Of a DNA stretch of 26,932 nt, positions 1-8,018 are shown piece after piece. Made by a program: the position numbers and the translations under genes. The notes beneath the pieces were generated by a model that saw nothing but the letters and a program-made list of their open reading frames with translations, ran no database searches and had not been told where the DNA came from. This DNA is from a virus. Every line of letters begins with the position of its first letter. Positions within the stretch are counted from its first letter, which is position 1. The DNA lies in IMG/VR virus record IMGVR_UViG_3300012001_000306, positions 1 to 26,932 of that record; one strand, 5' to 3'.

Positions 1-1184
1 ATATTGGCCGGGCGCTTCTTCGAATACATGTCCGCGACCTTGATATTGAAGAAATCGGCGACCGTTTTCTGGATGTTTTCGACCGAAATCTGGCGGTTCT
101 GAACCGATAGCAAGTCCTTCAGCGCATCCTTGACAACCTCGATCGTGATGTCCTTGCCGTGGAAGCGCGAGTACGCCAGGATCTTGCGCAGCGCGCCTTC
201 CAGTTCGCGCACGTTGGAGCGCAAGTGTTTGGCGACGAAAAATGCGACGTCGTCGGAGAAGCTGGCGCCTTCCTGATGGGCTTTCTTGAGCAGGATCGCG
301 ACCCGCATTTCCAGCTCCGGCGGCTCAACTGCGACCGTCAAGCCCGAGTCGAAACGGGAAATCAGGCGGTCATCCATGCCGCTGATTTCCTTCGGATAGG
401 TGTCGCTGGTGATGATGATTTGTTTCTTGGCGGCGATCAGCGCTTCGAACGCGTAGAAGAATTCCTCTTGCGTGCGGCTCTTGCCGCCGAAGAACTGGAT
501 ATCATCGATCAGCAGCAAATCGAGCGAGTGATAATACCGCTTGAAGTCGTCGAAACCCTTGCGTTGGTAAGCAGTCACTACGTCGCGAACGTATTGCTCG
601 GCGTGGATGTAGCGAATCTTGACGTTGGGGTTTTCGGCCAGCACCTGGTTGCCGATGGCGTGGATCAAATGCGTCTTGCCGAGTCCGACGCCGCCGTACA
701 GGAACAGCGGGTTATACGAAATGCCGGGATTGTTGGCGACCTGGATCGCCGCCGCACGCGCCAGCTGGTTGGCCTTGCCGGTGACGAAACTATCGAAAGT
801 CAGCGCGGTGTTGATGCGGCTTTGATCGCGCCGCGGCGCAGCTTCTGCCGGCACCTCAAGTACGCGGTCGGGTACATCGCCGGGGCCGGATTCGGTGTGA
901 TTGTTGTTGGCCGGCGCCGGATTGGGCTTCCTGGCCGACGCGGTGCGCGGGTCGAGCACGAACTGGACGTCGATCGTTTCTTCCCAGTATTGCGCGGCGA
1001 GCGCAGTGATGCGGCTGGCAAACTGGGTCTTGACCCAATCCAGCTTGAAGCGGTTCGGCGCGGCAATCCGCAGTTTGCCGTCCTCGTAATCGAGCGGCAC
1101 GAGCGGTTTAATCCAGGCACTGAATTGTTGCGGCGTAAGCTCCTGCTCCAACTGCGCGGAGCAGGTCTGCCAAAAATTTTCCAT
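1..1184 (-). CDS. dnaA: Chromosomal replication initiator DnaA (3' end beyond window)
   Basis: This is the AAA+ initiator that binds 9-mer DnaA boxes and melts the chromosomal origin. About 394 residues are visible; the C-terminal DNA-binding domain lies mostly beyond position 1. The N-terminal domain starts [17 protein letters not shown] variable linker covers roughly residues 85-130, the Walker A motif GGVGLGKTH is near residues 163-171, Walker [10 protein letters not shown] near 221-229, and the box VII arginine region RFDSGL follows. The start is the ATG at 1184-1182, where homology to the domain I start begins. It is divergent from rpmH, as usual in Betaproteobacteria. The predicted promoter overlaps a DnaA box, so autorepression is likely. 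The identification is certain. Confidence 0.98.
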   Translation of the reverse strand, partial: MENFWQTCSAQLEQELTPQQFSAWIKPLVPLDYEDGKLRIAAPNRFKLDWVKTQFASRITALAAQYWEETIDVQFVLDPRTASARKPNPAPANNNHTESGPGDVPDRVLEVPAEAAPRRDQSRINTALTFDSFVTGKANQLARAAAIQVANNPGISYNPLFLYGGVGLGKTHLIHAIGNQVLAENPNVKIRYIHAEQYVRDVVTAYQRKGFDDFKRYYHSLDLLLIDDIQFFGGKSRTQEEFFYAFEALIAAKKQIIITSDTYPKEISGMDDRLISRFDSGLTVAVEPPELEMRVAILLKKAHQEGASFSDDVAFFVAKHLRSNVRELEGALRKILAYSRFHGKDITIEVVKDALKDLLSVQNRQISVENIQKTVADFFNIKVADMYSKKRPAN

Positions 1185-1276
1185 GAATCTTCTTAGTGAA
1201 AAGGTGCGGAGGCGGTTTTCTTATTGCCCGTGGGCGAACCGTTTTTGTGCGCCAGGACTCATCACACGACCCCGCT

Positions 1277-1307
1277 ATTCTACTCTTGCCGGGCCAAGTT
1301 ATCCACA
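1277..1307 (-). promoter_or_regulatory. dnaA promoter overlapped by a consensus DnaA box
   Basis: On the minus strand a TAGAAT -10 hexamer (1282-1277) lies 17 nt downstream of TGGATA (1305-1300, 4 of 6 matches to TTGACA). The consensus DnaA box TTATCCACA (plus-strand reading, 1299-1307) covers that -35 position. DnaA bound there should block RNA polymerase. Box and hexamers are read directly; promoter activity is inferred. Confidence 0.6.
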
Positions 1308-1370
1308 GGCTACGGCGTTATTTCGCACCGAATTGCCGCCTTGCCACGTTCGTGAAACCACGCTAAGTGA

Positions 1371-1400
1371 TTGACAATCAAGCAGAAAATGCTGTCTAAT
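1371..1400 (+). promoter_or_regulatory. rpmH operon promoter
   Basis: A perfect TTGACA (1371-1376) is followed after 18 nt by TCTAAT (1395-1400). It would give a leader of roughly 170 nt before rpmH and probably drives rpmH-rnpA-yidD-yidC. Confidence 0.65.
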
Positions 1401-1579
1401 TCAGGGTTCAGTCCCCCGTTATGTTGGTATTTGTGCTGTGCCCGGCTTAATGCATCGGCATCAGCATGCGCCAACCGCCCAAAAGCACACCGCATCAACC
1501 CTGCCGTAAGGTGATGGGCAGGTGATGACATGAGCGGCATGACAATTCGATTTATTTTTTGCTGATTAGCGAGCCCACA

Positions 1580-1714
1580 ATGAAACGTACTTACCAACCC
1601 TCAGTCGTACGCCGCAAGCGCACCCACGGCTTCCGCGTCCGCATGGCAACCCGCGGTGGCCGCGCTGTGCTTAACGCACGCCGCGCCAAAGGCCGCAAGC
1701 GCCTGGCTGCTTAA
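1580..1714 (+). CDS. rpmH: 50S ribosomal protein L34
   Basis: This is a 44-residue, very basic ribosomal protein beginning [18 protein letters not shown] and ending GRKRLAA, the universal L34 pattern and length. It binds 23S rRNA in the large subunit. It is the first gene of the conserved rpmH-rnpA-yidD-yidC-mnmE group, with rnpA starting 26 bp later. No strong Shine-Dalgarno is visible before the ATG at 1580. The identification is certain. Confidence 0.98.
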   Translation: MKRTYQPSVVRRKRTHGFRVRMATRGGRAVLNARRAKGRKRLAA

Positions 1715-1740
1715 GCCAGACGCACAGCCTTGCTGCTGGC

Positions 1741-2127
1741 GTGACCGGCAATCGTTCGTTGGATTTTGCACGTGATCGTCGCATCGTTAAAACGGATGAA
1801 TTTTCATCCGTTTTTCGTTTGCGCCCGGTGCAGCGCAGCGCGCATTTTGTTCTCTATACCCGGATCAACCAACTGGCGCATGCCCGCCTGGGCGTTGTCG
1901 CAGCCAAACGTCTTGCGCCGCGCGCGGTCACGCGTAACACGATCAAGCGCGTCACACGCGAGCTGTTTCGCCAAATCGCATTGCCGTCGATCGATTGCAT
2001 CGTGCGCTTGTCGAAACCGGTCAACACCAAGGCCGGCCCCGCGACGACCGCCAACCTGAAAGCCGAACTTCGGGCAGAATTGACGCGATTATTCTTGTCG
2101 CAACGAGTGCCGGAGGTGAAACCATGA
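1741..2127 (+). CDS. rnpA: Ribonuclease P protein component
   Basis: This basic 128-residue protein helps the RNase P RNA process the 5' ends of tRNA precursors. The family landmarks are visible: [13 protein letters not shown] near the N terminus, a central [21 protein letters not shown] segment containing the RN..KR basic helix, and RELFR after it. A GTG start at 1741 gives the usual family length; the homologous part begins about 8 residues later, so a slightly later start cannot be excluded. The stop overlaps the yidD start (ATGA), which indicates translational coupling. Confidence 0.96.
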   Translation: MTGNRSLDFARDRRIVKTDEFSSVFRLRPVQRSAHFVLYTRINQLAHARLGVVAAKRLAPRAVTRNTIKRVTRELFRQIALPSIDCIVRLSKPVNTKAGPATTANLKAELRAELTRLFLSQRVPEVKP

Positions 2128-2384
2128 AAACGCTGCTGTTGGTCCTATTGCGTGCGTATAAATTTGCCATCAGCCCGATGCTGGGCCAGAACTGCCGTTT
2201 TTATCCGAGCTGTTCCGACTACGCGCTGGACGCGGTCAGCGCGCACGGTGCCGCCAAGGGCAGTTGGCTGGCTGCCAGACGCCTGGCGAAATGCCATCCA
2301 TGGCATCCGGGCGGGTTCGATCCGGTGCCGCAAAAATCGTCCGACCATTCCTCTACAACCGCTTGCGGTTGCGGCCATCCCTGA
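2124..2384 (+). CDS. yidD: Membrane protein insertion efficiency factor YidD
   Basis: This 86-residue protein belongs to the YidD family, which aids membrane protein insertion together with YidC. The signature [11 protein letters not shown] lies near residues 24-34, followed by [16 protein letters not shown] near residues 56-71. The N-terminal [15 protein letters not shown] is the amphipathic membrane-associated helix of the family. The ATG at 2124 overlaps the rnpA stop by 4 nt, and yidC begins 24 bp downstream. The His/Cys-containing C-terminal tail (TACGCGHP) is lineage-specific. Confidence 0.96.
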   Translation: MKTLLLVLLRAYKFAISPMLGQNCRFYPSCSDYALDAVSAHGAAKGSWLAARRLAKCHPWHPGGFDPVPQKSSDHSSTTACGCGHP

Positions 2385-2408
2385 ATACCTGATCACTTAT
2401 TAAATACT

Positions 2409-4151
2409 ATGGATATCCAACGTACCGTCCTGTGGGTTGTGTTTTCGTTGTCGCTGCTATTCCTGTGGGATAAGTGGATGGTCAACACCGGCAAGCCGTC
2501 GATGTTCTTCCCGACCGCGACCCAGCAGGCCAAGCCCGTGACCGGCGCGGCCGGCAGCGCGGCCGGCTCGGCTGTCGCTGACGTGCCGCAAGCCAGCGCG
2601 ACTTCCGCCGGCGTCGCCACGCCGACGGCCGCCGCAGTCCCGGCCGCAGCTGCCGCGGCGCCAACCCACGGCGAAACCATCACGATCACGACCGACCTCG
2701 TGAAAGCCGACATCGATACCGCGGGCGGGGTGTTGAAGCGGCTGGAGCTGCTGCAGCAAAAAGAGGGCAAGGAGAACATCAAGCACGAATGGTATGACCC
2801 GTTCCTGGAACTGGTGGGGCGCAAGCAGAAGGTCATCGTCGACAGAAATGTCGTGCTGTTCGACTCGAACGCCGCGAGCACTTACCTGGCCGAGTCCGGC
2901 TTGATCGGCGGCCCGTTTCCAAATCATAAATCGCTGTTCATCGCGAAGCCGGGCCCGCGCGTGCTGGACGGCGCCAACGAAATCAGCCTGGTGCTGGAAG
3001 CGGAAGAGAACGGCGTCAAGCTGATCAAGACTTACACGTTCAGGCGCGGCGATTACACGATCGGCCTGAAGAACGAGGTCGTGAATGGCAGCGCGGCACC
3101 GATCGCGCCGACGTTGTACGTGCAACTGGTGCGCGACGGCAATATGCCCGAAGGCACGACGAAATTTTCGCGCACATTTACCGGCCCCGCGGTGTATACG
3201 GACGCCGACAAGTTCCAGAAGCTGACGTTCGATAACATCGCCAAGGGCAAGGCCGAACATGCCAACAAGGCCGACAACGGCTGGGTCGCGATGGTGCAGC
3301 ACTATTTTGTTTCCGCTCTGGTGCCGCCGGAAAAAGCGCCGCGGGAAATCTTCACCGACAAGATCGCCGCCAATCTCTATGCGGTCGGCACCAAGCTTCC
3401 GCTCGGCGCCATTGCGCCCGGCGCGACCAGGACCATGGACGTGAAGCTGTACTCCGGCCCGCAGGAATCGGCGCTGCTCGACAAGGTCGATCCGAGCCTG
3501 GAACTGGTGAAGGATTACGGCATGTTCACGATCATCGCCAAACCGATCTTCTGGCTGCTGGAGCAGATCCACAAGGTACTCGGCAACTGGGGCTGGACCA
3601 TCATCGTCTTCACGATCCTGATGAAGCTGGCGTTCTTCCCATTGTCGGCGGCCAGCTATCGCAGCATGGGCAAGATGAAGCAAGTGACGCCGAAGATGAC
3701 CGCGATTCGCGAGCGCTACAAGGCCGATCCGCAAAAGATGAACCAGGCGATGATGGAGTTGTACAAGACCGAAAAAATCAATCCGCTCGGCGGCTGCCTG
3801 CCGATCCTGATCCAGATGCCGGTGTTCATCGCGCTGTACTGGGTGCTGCTGGCCGTGGTCGAAATGCGCAACGCGCCGTGGCTGGGATGGATCCAGGATC
3901 TGGCCTCGCCCGATCCGTATTTCATCCTGCCGGTGCTAATGGCCGTGTCGATGTTCATCCAGACCAAGCTGAACCCGAAACCGCCCGATCCGATGCAAGC
4001 CAAGGTAATGATGTTCATGCCGCTGATTTTTTCGGCCATGTTCTTCTTCTTCCCATCCGGATTGGTGCTGTACTACGTCGTCAACAACGTGTTGTCGATT
4101 ACACAGCAGTGGGTCATCACGAAGAAACTGGAAGCCGGCAAGCCCGCGTAG
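2409..4151 (+). CDS. yidC: Membrane protein insertase YidC
   Basis: This 580-residue inner-membrane insertase integrates proteins alone or with SecYEG. It begins MDIQRTVLWVVFSLSLLFLWDKW, the N-terminal signal-anchor helix. An Ala/Pro-rich linker follows (residues about 45-85), then the large periplasmic P1 domain to about residue 360. The conserved insertase core starts at about residue 370 with WGWTIIVFTILMKLAFFPLS, contains INPLGGCLPILIQMPVFIALY, and ends in hydrophobic helices before the basic tail KKLEAGKPA. The length is typical of Gram-negative YidC. It sits between yidD and mnmE and is followed by a hairpin terminator. Confidence 0.98.
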   Translation: MDIQRTVLWVVFSLSLLFLWDKWMVNTGKPSMFFPTATQQAKPVTGAAGSAAGSAVADVPQASATSAGVATPTAAAVPAAAAAAPTHGETITITTDLVKADIDTAGGVLKRLELLQQKEGKENIKHEWYDPFLELVGRKQKVIVDRNVVLFDSNAASTYLAESGLIGGPFPNHKSLFIAKPGPRVLDGANEISLVLEAEENGVKLIKTYTFRRGDYTIGLKNEVVNGSAAPIAPTLYVQLVRDGNMPEGTTKFSRTFTGPAVYTDADKFQKLTFDNIAKGKAEHANKADNGWVAMVQHYFVSALVPPEKAPREIFTDKIAANLYAVGTKLPLGAIAPGATRTMDVKLYSGPQESALLDKVDPSLELVKDYGMFTIIAKPIFWLLEQIHKVLGNWGWTIIVFTILMKLAFFPLSAASYRSMGKMKQVTPKMTAIRERYKADPQKMNQAMMELYKTEKINPLGGCLPILIQMPVFIALYWVLLAVVEMRNAPWLGWIQDLASPDPYFILPVLMAVSMFIQTKLNPKPPDPMQAKVMMFMPLIFSAMFFFFPSGLVLYYVVNNVLSITQQWVITKKLEAGKPA

Positions 4152-4183
4152 GTCGCGCAACTGCGCCGTTGTATTTCGCGCAA

Positions 4184-4218
4184 AAAGAGCCCGTGTGCAG
4201 TCTTCACGGGCTTTTTTG
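4184..4218 (+). terminator. Intrinsic terminator after yidC
   Basis: A 7-bp stem GCCCGTG (4189-4195) / CACGGGC (4205-4211) is preceded by an A run and followed by TTTTTT. It ends the rpmH-yidC transcript and implies that mnmE has its own promoter. Confidence 0.8.
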
Positions 4219-4243
4219 TCACTTGCTTTCCGGCCACAAACGC

Positions 4244-4249
4244 TAGAAT
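4244..4249 (+). promoter_or_regulatory. mnmE -10 element very close to the start codon
   Basis: TAGAAT at 4244-4249 ends only 6 nt before the mnmE ATG at 4256. The best -35 candidate, TTGCTT at 4223-4228, is at 15-nt spacing. Initiation at the normal distance would fall at or near the A of the ATG, and no Shine-Dalgarno is visible, so a leaderless mRNA is possible. Confidence 0.45.
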
Positions 4250-4255
4250 TACAGC

Positions 4256-5644
4256 ATGACTTTTGATTCCCTTCCCATCGCCGCGATTGCCACCGCGCCC
4301 GGACGCGGCGGCATCGGCGTGGTGCGCATTTCCGGCAAGAACCTCGACGCGGTGATTGCGGCGGTGTGCGGACTGGCGCCCGGCGCACAACTGGTGCCGC
4401 GCCACGCGACCTACACCACCTTCCTCGACCGCGAGCGCGGCATGATCGACCAGGGCCTCGCGCTCCATTTCAAGGCGCCGCACTCGTACACCGGCGAAGA
4501 CGTGCTCGAGCTGCAGGGCCACGGCGGACCGGTGGTACTGCAGATGCTGCTGGCGCGCTGTCTGGAAGCCGGCCAGGAGATCGGCTTGCGGCTGGCGCAG
4601 CCCGGTGAATTCACGCATCGGGCATTCCTGAATGACAAGCTCGACCTGACGCAGGCGGAAGCCGTGGCCGACTTGATCGAAGCATCGACCGAAGCGGCCG
4701 CCAAATCGGCGTCGCAATCGTTGTCCGGCGTGTTTTCCAAGGCGATTCACGATCTGGTGGCGCAAGTGATTCACCTGCGGATGCTGGTGGAAGCGACGCT
4801 TGATTTTCCCGAAGAAGAAATCGATTTTCTGGAAAAATCCGATGCACGCGGACAGCTGGTTCGGATCCGCGCGGTGTTGACGCAGATTTTCAATCAGGCG
4901 GCACAAGGTGCGATGCTGCGCGACGGCTTGAACATCGTCCTGGCCGGCCAACCGAACGTCGGCAAATCGTCATTGCTGAACGTGCTGGCCGGCTCGGAAG
5001 TCGCGATCGTGACGCCGATTGCCGGCACCACGCGCGACAAAGTGACCGAGACGATCCAGATCGAAGGCGTACCGGTCAACATCATCGACACCGCCGGCAT
5101 CCGTGACGTAGCCGACGCCGGCGATGAAGTCGAGCGCATCGGCATCGAGCGCACCTGGGCTGCTGTCGCGCACGCTGATGTGATCTTGCATATCCTCGAT
5201 GCCAGCATGGGACCGACCCGCGCCGATGAACAATTCATCGACCGCTTTCCGACCAACGTGCCGGTGATGCGAGTCTGGAACAAGATCGATTTGTCCGGCC
5301 ACAAACCCGGCGTCGATCGCATGGAAGACGCGACCCACGTCTATTTGTCGGCCACCGACCGCGTCGGCATCGACTTGCTGCGCAATGAATTGCTGCGGCT
5401 GGCGGGCTGGCAGCAAACCGGCGAATCGCTATACCTGGCACGCGAACGGCACTTGATCGCGCTCAAAGCGGCACGCAATCATCTCGATGCGGCGGAACAG
5501 CTCGCTGCGCAAAGCGACCAGGCGCTCGACCTGTTCGCGGAAGAGTTGCGGCTGACGCAAGAACGTCTCGGCAGCATCACCGGCGAGTTCTCATCGGACG
5601 ATTTGCTTGGTGTCATTTTCAGCCGGTTCTGTATCGGAAAATAA
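4256..5644 (+). CDS. mnmE: tRNA modification GTPase MnmE (TrmE/ThdF)
   Basis: This 462-residue GTPase works with MnmG to modify wobble uridine (cmnm5U) in tRNA. The N-terminal tetrahydrofolate-binding domain starts [21 protein letters not shown]-like and includes [26 protein letters not shown]. The inserted G domain has GQPNVGKSS (about residue 231), the DTAG motif near residue 280, and NKID. The protein ends with the universal FCIGK whose cysteine carries the formyl-transfer chemistry, so it is complete. The last 18 bp are the left att core of the adjacent island, yet the reading frame is preserved, as in SGI1 insertions into thdF. Confidence 0.98.
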   Translation: MTFDSLPIAAIATAPGRGGIGVVRISGKNLDAVIAAVCGLAPGAQLVPRHATYTTFLDRERGMIDQGLALHFKAPHSYTGEDVLELQGHGGPVVLQMLLARCLEAGQEIGLRLAQPGEFTHRAFLNDKLDLTQAEAVADLIEASTEAAAKSASQSLSGVFSKAIHDLVAQVIHLRMLVEATLDFPEEEIDFLEKSDARGQLVRIRAVLTQIFNQAAQGAMLRDGLNIVLAGQPNVGKSSLLNVLAGSEVAIVTPIAGTTRDKVTETIQIEGVPVNIIDTAGIRDVADAGDEVERIGIERTWAAVAHADVILHILDASMGPTRADEQFIDRFPTNVPVMRVWNKIDLSGHKPGVDRMEDATHVYLSATDRVGIDLLRNELLRLAGWQQTGESLYLARERHLIALKAARNHLDAAEQLAAQSDQALDLFAEELRLTQERLGSITGEFSSDDLLGVIFSRFCIGK

Positions 5645-5675
5645 ATGGTCGCCAAACGACGACCAACTTTGCCAA
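5627..5675. repeat. attL: duplicated mnmE 3' end and following sequence
   Basis: TTCTGTATCGGAAAATAA (5627-5644) closes mnmE and matches the SGI1 attB position and much of its sequence. From 5639 to 5675 the sequence is identical to 22423-22459. It contains an inverted repeat TGGTCG / CGACCA separated by 8 nt (5646-5665), a plausible integrase core site. Confidence 0.85.
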
Positions 5676-5738
5676 CAAATCCGGTTTATGGCCATATAAA
5701 TCAAGCTTTTAAAGGCCATCGTTGCCAAACAATAGCAA

Positions 5739-5805
5739 TTGACAGCCAGCATTTTTAAGTACACACTTCAGTACACAAATCGATGTGTACTCATGGATGT
5801 GTACT
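5739..5805 (+). promoter_or_regulatory. Integrase promoter and arm-type AGTACACA sites
   Basis: Four 8-bp sites lie between attL and int: AGTACACA at 5758-5765 and 5770-5777, and its inverse TGTGTACT at 5784-5791 and 5798-5805. TTGACA at 5739-5744 is a good -35; the -10 (about 5762-5767, CACACT) falls in the first site. Integrase binding could therefore repress its own promoter. The same repeat recurs at the right end (22335-22354). Confidence 0.6.
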
Positions 5806-5808
5806 TAA

Positions 5809-7041
5809 ATGCCTAAAGCAGCGATTCCCCTCAATGACACGCGCATCAAAGCGCTGAAGGCCAAAACCAAGCGATACATGGTGGCCGACGGCGGCGGCCT
5901 GGTCCTTGAAGTCATGACGTCGGGTACCAAGATCTGGCGCTATCGCTTCTCGTTGCACGGCAAGCAGCAGCCGCTTGTGACGATCGGCAATTACCCGGCC
6001 ATCGGGCTGCAAGACGCCAGGGAGCGCGCGCGGCGCTACGCCGAGATCGTGGCGAGCGGGGTCTCCCCGGTGGCGGACGCCAAAAAGGACCGCGGCGCAT
6101 TGAAAACGCTCGACTCGGTCCGGGCATTCGCCGATTACTGGCATCAATCCGAAATCGCCAACAAATCCGAGTCGTACAGCAAGATCACTCGGCGCGTGCT
6201 GGACAAAGACATATATCCGTCCATCGGCAATAAGGCGCTGGCTGACGTGAACGCCGGCGATGTATTGGCGATATGCGACCGCATCAAGGGCCGCGGCGCC
6301 CCGCAAGCCGCGCTGGTTGCCCGCAACGTGGTCAAGCGCATGTACGAGTTCGCCATCTCGCGCCAGGCGGTGACTACCAACCCGGCGCAGCAACTGGTCG
6401 CCCGATTCATTGCGACTCCCCAAAGCCGCACCCGGGTATTGACGCCGGACGAGATCGGCAAGGTATTGCGCGCGGTGTACGCGTCCGACATGGGCCGCAA
6501 TTACAAATTGGCGCTGCACCTGTTGACCATCACCATGGTGCGCAAGTCGGAATTGATCGAGGCCGAGTGGTCGGAGTTCGATTTTGATGCCGCGGTCTGG
6601 CGCATTCCCGCGGAGCGCATGAAAAAGGACAAGGAGCACTGGATACATTTATCGGCGCAGGCCCGCGCCATGTTTGCCGAGCTCCGGACCCTCTCGCACA
6701 GCGAGCGCTACGTGTTTCCGATGGGTCGCAGCCACGGAGACAGGCCGATCGCCAAATCAACACTCAACCAGGCCGTACGGGCAATGAATGCAGACATACA
6801 GCACTTCGTATTGCATGACTTCCGGCGCACCGCCTCGACGCACCTGCATGAAATGGGGCAATCCTCCGACGCGATCGAGAAGGCGCTGGCGCATTCGATC
6901 AAGGGGATCAAAGGCGTCTACAACCGCGCCGAATATGCCGACGAGCGGCGCAAGATCCTGCAGCTGTGGGCGGATTTTGTGGACGCGCAGATCAATGAGG
7001 GCCGCAAGGTCGTGATCGGAAATTTCGGCCAAGCGGCTTGA
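5809..7041 (+). CDS. Tyrosine integrase, P4/DUF4102 type
   Basis: This 410-residue site-specific recombinase should catalyse integration at mnmE and, with an excisionase, excision. The N-terminal DUF4102 arm-binding domain (residues about 8-95) includes the family's YMVADGGGLVLEVMTSGTKIWRYRF. The catalytic domain shows arginine 245 (MVRKSE), the HxxR box HDFRR (His336, Arg339), His362 in LAHSIKG, and the nucleophile Tyr371 (GVYNRAEY). All expected catalytic residues are present, so it is probably active. It lies 164 bp inside attL with arm-type repeats immediately upstream. No clear Shine-Dalgarno precedes the ATG. Confidence 0.95.
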   Translation: MPKAAIPLNDTRIKALKAKTKRYMVADGGGLVLEVMTSGTKIWRYRFSLHGKQQPLVTIGNYPAIGLQDARERARRYAEIVASGVSPVADAKKDRGALKTLDSVRAFADYWHQSEIANKSESYSKITRRVLDKDIYPSIGNKALADVNAGDVLAICDRIKGRGAPQAALVARNVVKRMYEFAISRQAVTTNPAQQLVARFIATPQSRTRVLTPDEIGKVLRAVYASDMGRNYKLALHLLTITMVRKSELIEAEWSEFDFDAAVWRIPAERMKKDKEHWIHLSAQARAMFAELRTLSHSERYVFPMGRSHGDRPIAKSTLNQAVRAMNADIQHFVLHDFRRTASTHLHEMGQSSDAIEKALAHSIKGIKGVYNRAEYADERRKILQLWADFVDAQINEGRKVVIGNFGQAA

Positions 7042-7070
7042 TGAATCAATAACTATTGACAGGAATAAAC

Positions 7071-7913
7071 ATGGGTAACGACCAGGTGGCAACGCAGCAT
7101 CATCAGACCTTTGACGGTATCAGGCAACTGACTGAGGACGGATCTGAGTTTTGGTTTGCACGCGACCTCGCGCCGTTGTTGGAATATCAGGACTGGCGCA
7201 ATTTCCTGCAGGTTATTGAAAAAGCGAAGACAGCGTGCCAATCCTCTGGATATGCCATCGCCGACCATTTCGGTGAGGTCACCAAAATGGTCGACCTCGG
7301 GTCTGGCGCGAAGCGAGGTATCACAGACTATGAGTTGTCCCGCTACGCCTGCTACCTGATCGTGCAGAACGGTGATCCGTCCAAACCAGTGATCGCCAAT
7401 GGGCAAACTTACTTCGCCCTACAAACCCGCCGGCAAGAACTTGGCGACGAGAAGGTCTTTGCCCAGCTAACGGAAGACGAGCGGCGCCTGATGCTACGCG
7501 GCGAGCTGGTCGAGCACAACAAGGCCCTGTCAGCCGCCGCCAAGAATGCCGGCGTCGTGACGGCGCTGGATTATGCAGTCTTCCAGGATCACGGCTACAA
7601 GGGACTGTATGGCGGCCTCGGGGCGAAGGATCTCCACGCACGCCGTGGGTTGAAGAAGAGTGAGAAAATTCTCGACCGCATGGGTAGCACTGAACTAGCC
7701 GCCAACCTGTTCCGCGCTACGCAGACCGAAGAAAAACTGAAACGTGATGCGGTTCGCGGAAAATATCAAGCCAACCAGACACACCACGAGGTAGGGGCAA
7801 AAGTTCGCCAAACAATCAAGGAACTGGGCGGCACGATGCCGGAAGCATTACCGACACCAGAAAAAAGTATCAAGCAAATCGAACGCGAAAAGAAAAAAAT
7901 AGGGAATGAATAA
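7071..7913 (+). CDS. dinD: DNA damage-inducible protein D (DinD) homologue
   Basis: This 280-residue protein matches DinD over its full length. Landmarks are FWFARDLAPLLEYQDWRNF near the start (a Bro-N/KilA-like fold segment), LSRYACYLIVQNGDPSKPVIA, FALQTRRQEL, HGYKGLYGGL, and GSTELAANLFRATQTEEKL. In E. coli, DinD is SOS-induced and reported to inhibit RecA filament activities. Here the ATG at 7071 has AGGA upstream and begins 29 bp after int, suggesting co-transcription. No LexA box (CTG-N10-CAG) is visible in the gap, unlike the E. coli gene. Carriage by an integrative element suggests a role in sensing or damping the SOS response, which is inference. Confidence 0.93.
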   Translation: MGNDQVATQHHQTFDGIRQLTEDGSEFWFARDLAPLLEYQDWRNFLQVIEKAKTACQSSGYAIADHFGEVTKMVDLGSGAKRGITDYELSRYACYLIVQNGDPSKPVIANGQTYFALQTRRQELGDEKVFAQLTEDERRLMLRGELVEHNKALSAAAKNAGVVTALDYAVFQDHGYKGLYGGLGAKDLHARRGLKKSEKILDRMGSTELAANLFRATQTEEKLKRDAVRGKYQANQTHHEVGAKVRQTIKELGGTMPEALPTPEKSIKQIEREKKKIGNE

Positions 7914-7942
7914 GCGCTTGGCGATTGAATGCTGGAAGTGCA

Positions 7943-7968
7943 GACGTATGCATTCGACGTATGCATTC
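7943..7968. repeat. 13-bp perfect tandem duplication
   Basis: GACGTATGCATTC occurs twice with no spacer just after dinD; each unit contains the palindrome ATGCAT. It lies upstream of a possible promoter (TTGCAA near 7977) and could be an operator or a simple slippage product. Confidence 0.8.
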
Positions 7969-8018
7969 GAAAGAACATTGCAATGACTAACCGAAAATTG
8001 TGGTACCTTTTGTTTGCG

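Larger units (their letters stand above)
1185..1579. other. dnaA-rpmH divergent intergenic region, possible oriC segment
   Basis: This 395-bp non-coding stretch holds the dnaA promoter, one perfect DnaA box (1299-1307), the rpmH promoter and an AT-rich patch just before rpmH (about 1545-1568). This intergenic position is often at or near oriC in Betaproteobacteria, but only one consensus box is seen, so an origin call is weak; further boxes could lie beyond dnaA, to the left of the window. A short inverted repeat (CCTGCC...GGCAGG, about 1500-1522) falls in the rpmH leader. Confidence 0.35.

Noticed and set aside
159-1196. 345-codon plus-strand ORF
   Set aside because: It is antisense to dnaA, whose protein motifs are unmistakable on the minus strand; the mirror frame is open because of GC-rich codon use.
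2457-3734. 425-codon minus-strand ORF
   Set aside because: Antisense to yidC; His/Arg-rich with no domain character.
4073-4951. 292-codon minus-strand ORF over the yidC-mnmE junction
   Set aside because: It crosses a terminator and two well-identified genes on the other strand.
5627-5675. tRNA gene as the integration target
   Set aside because: No tRNA fold at either border; the shared sequence is the mnmE 3' end.
7042-7070. LexA box for dinD
   Set aside because: No CTG-N10-CAG pattern in the int-dinD gap.
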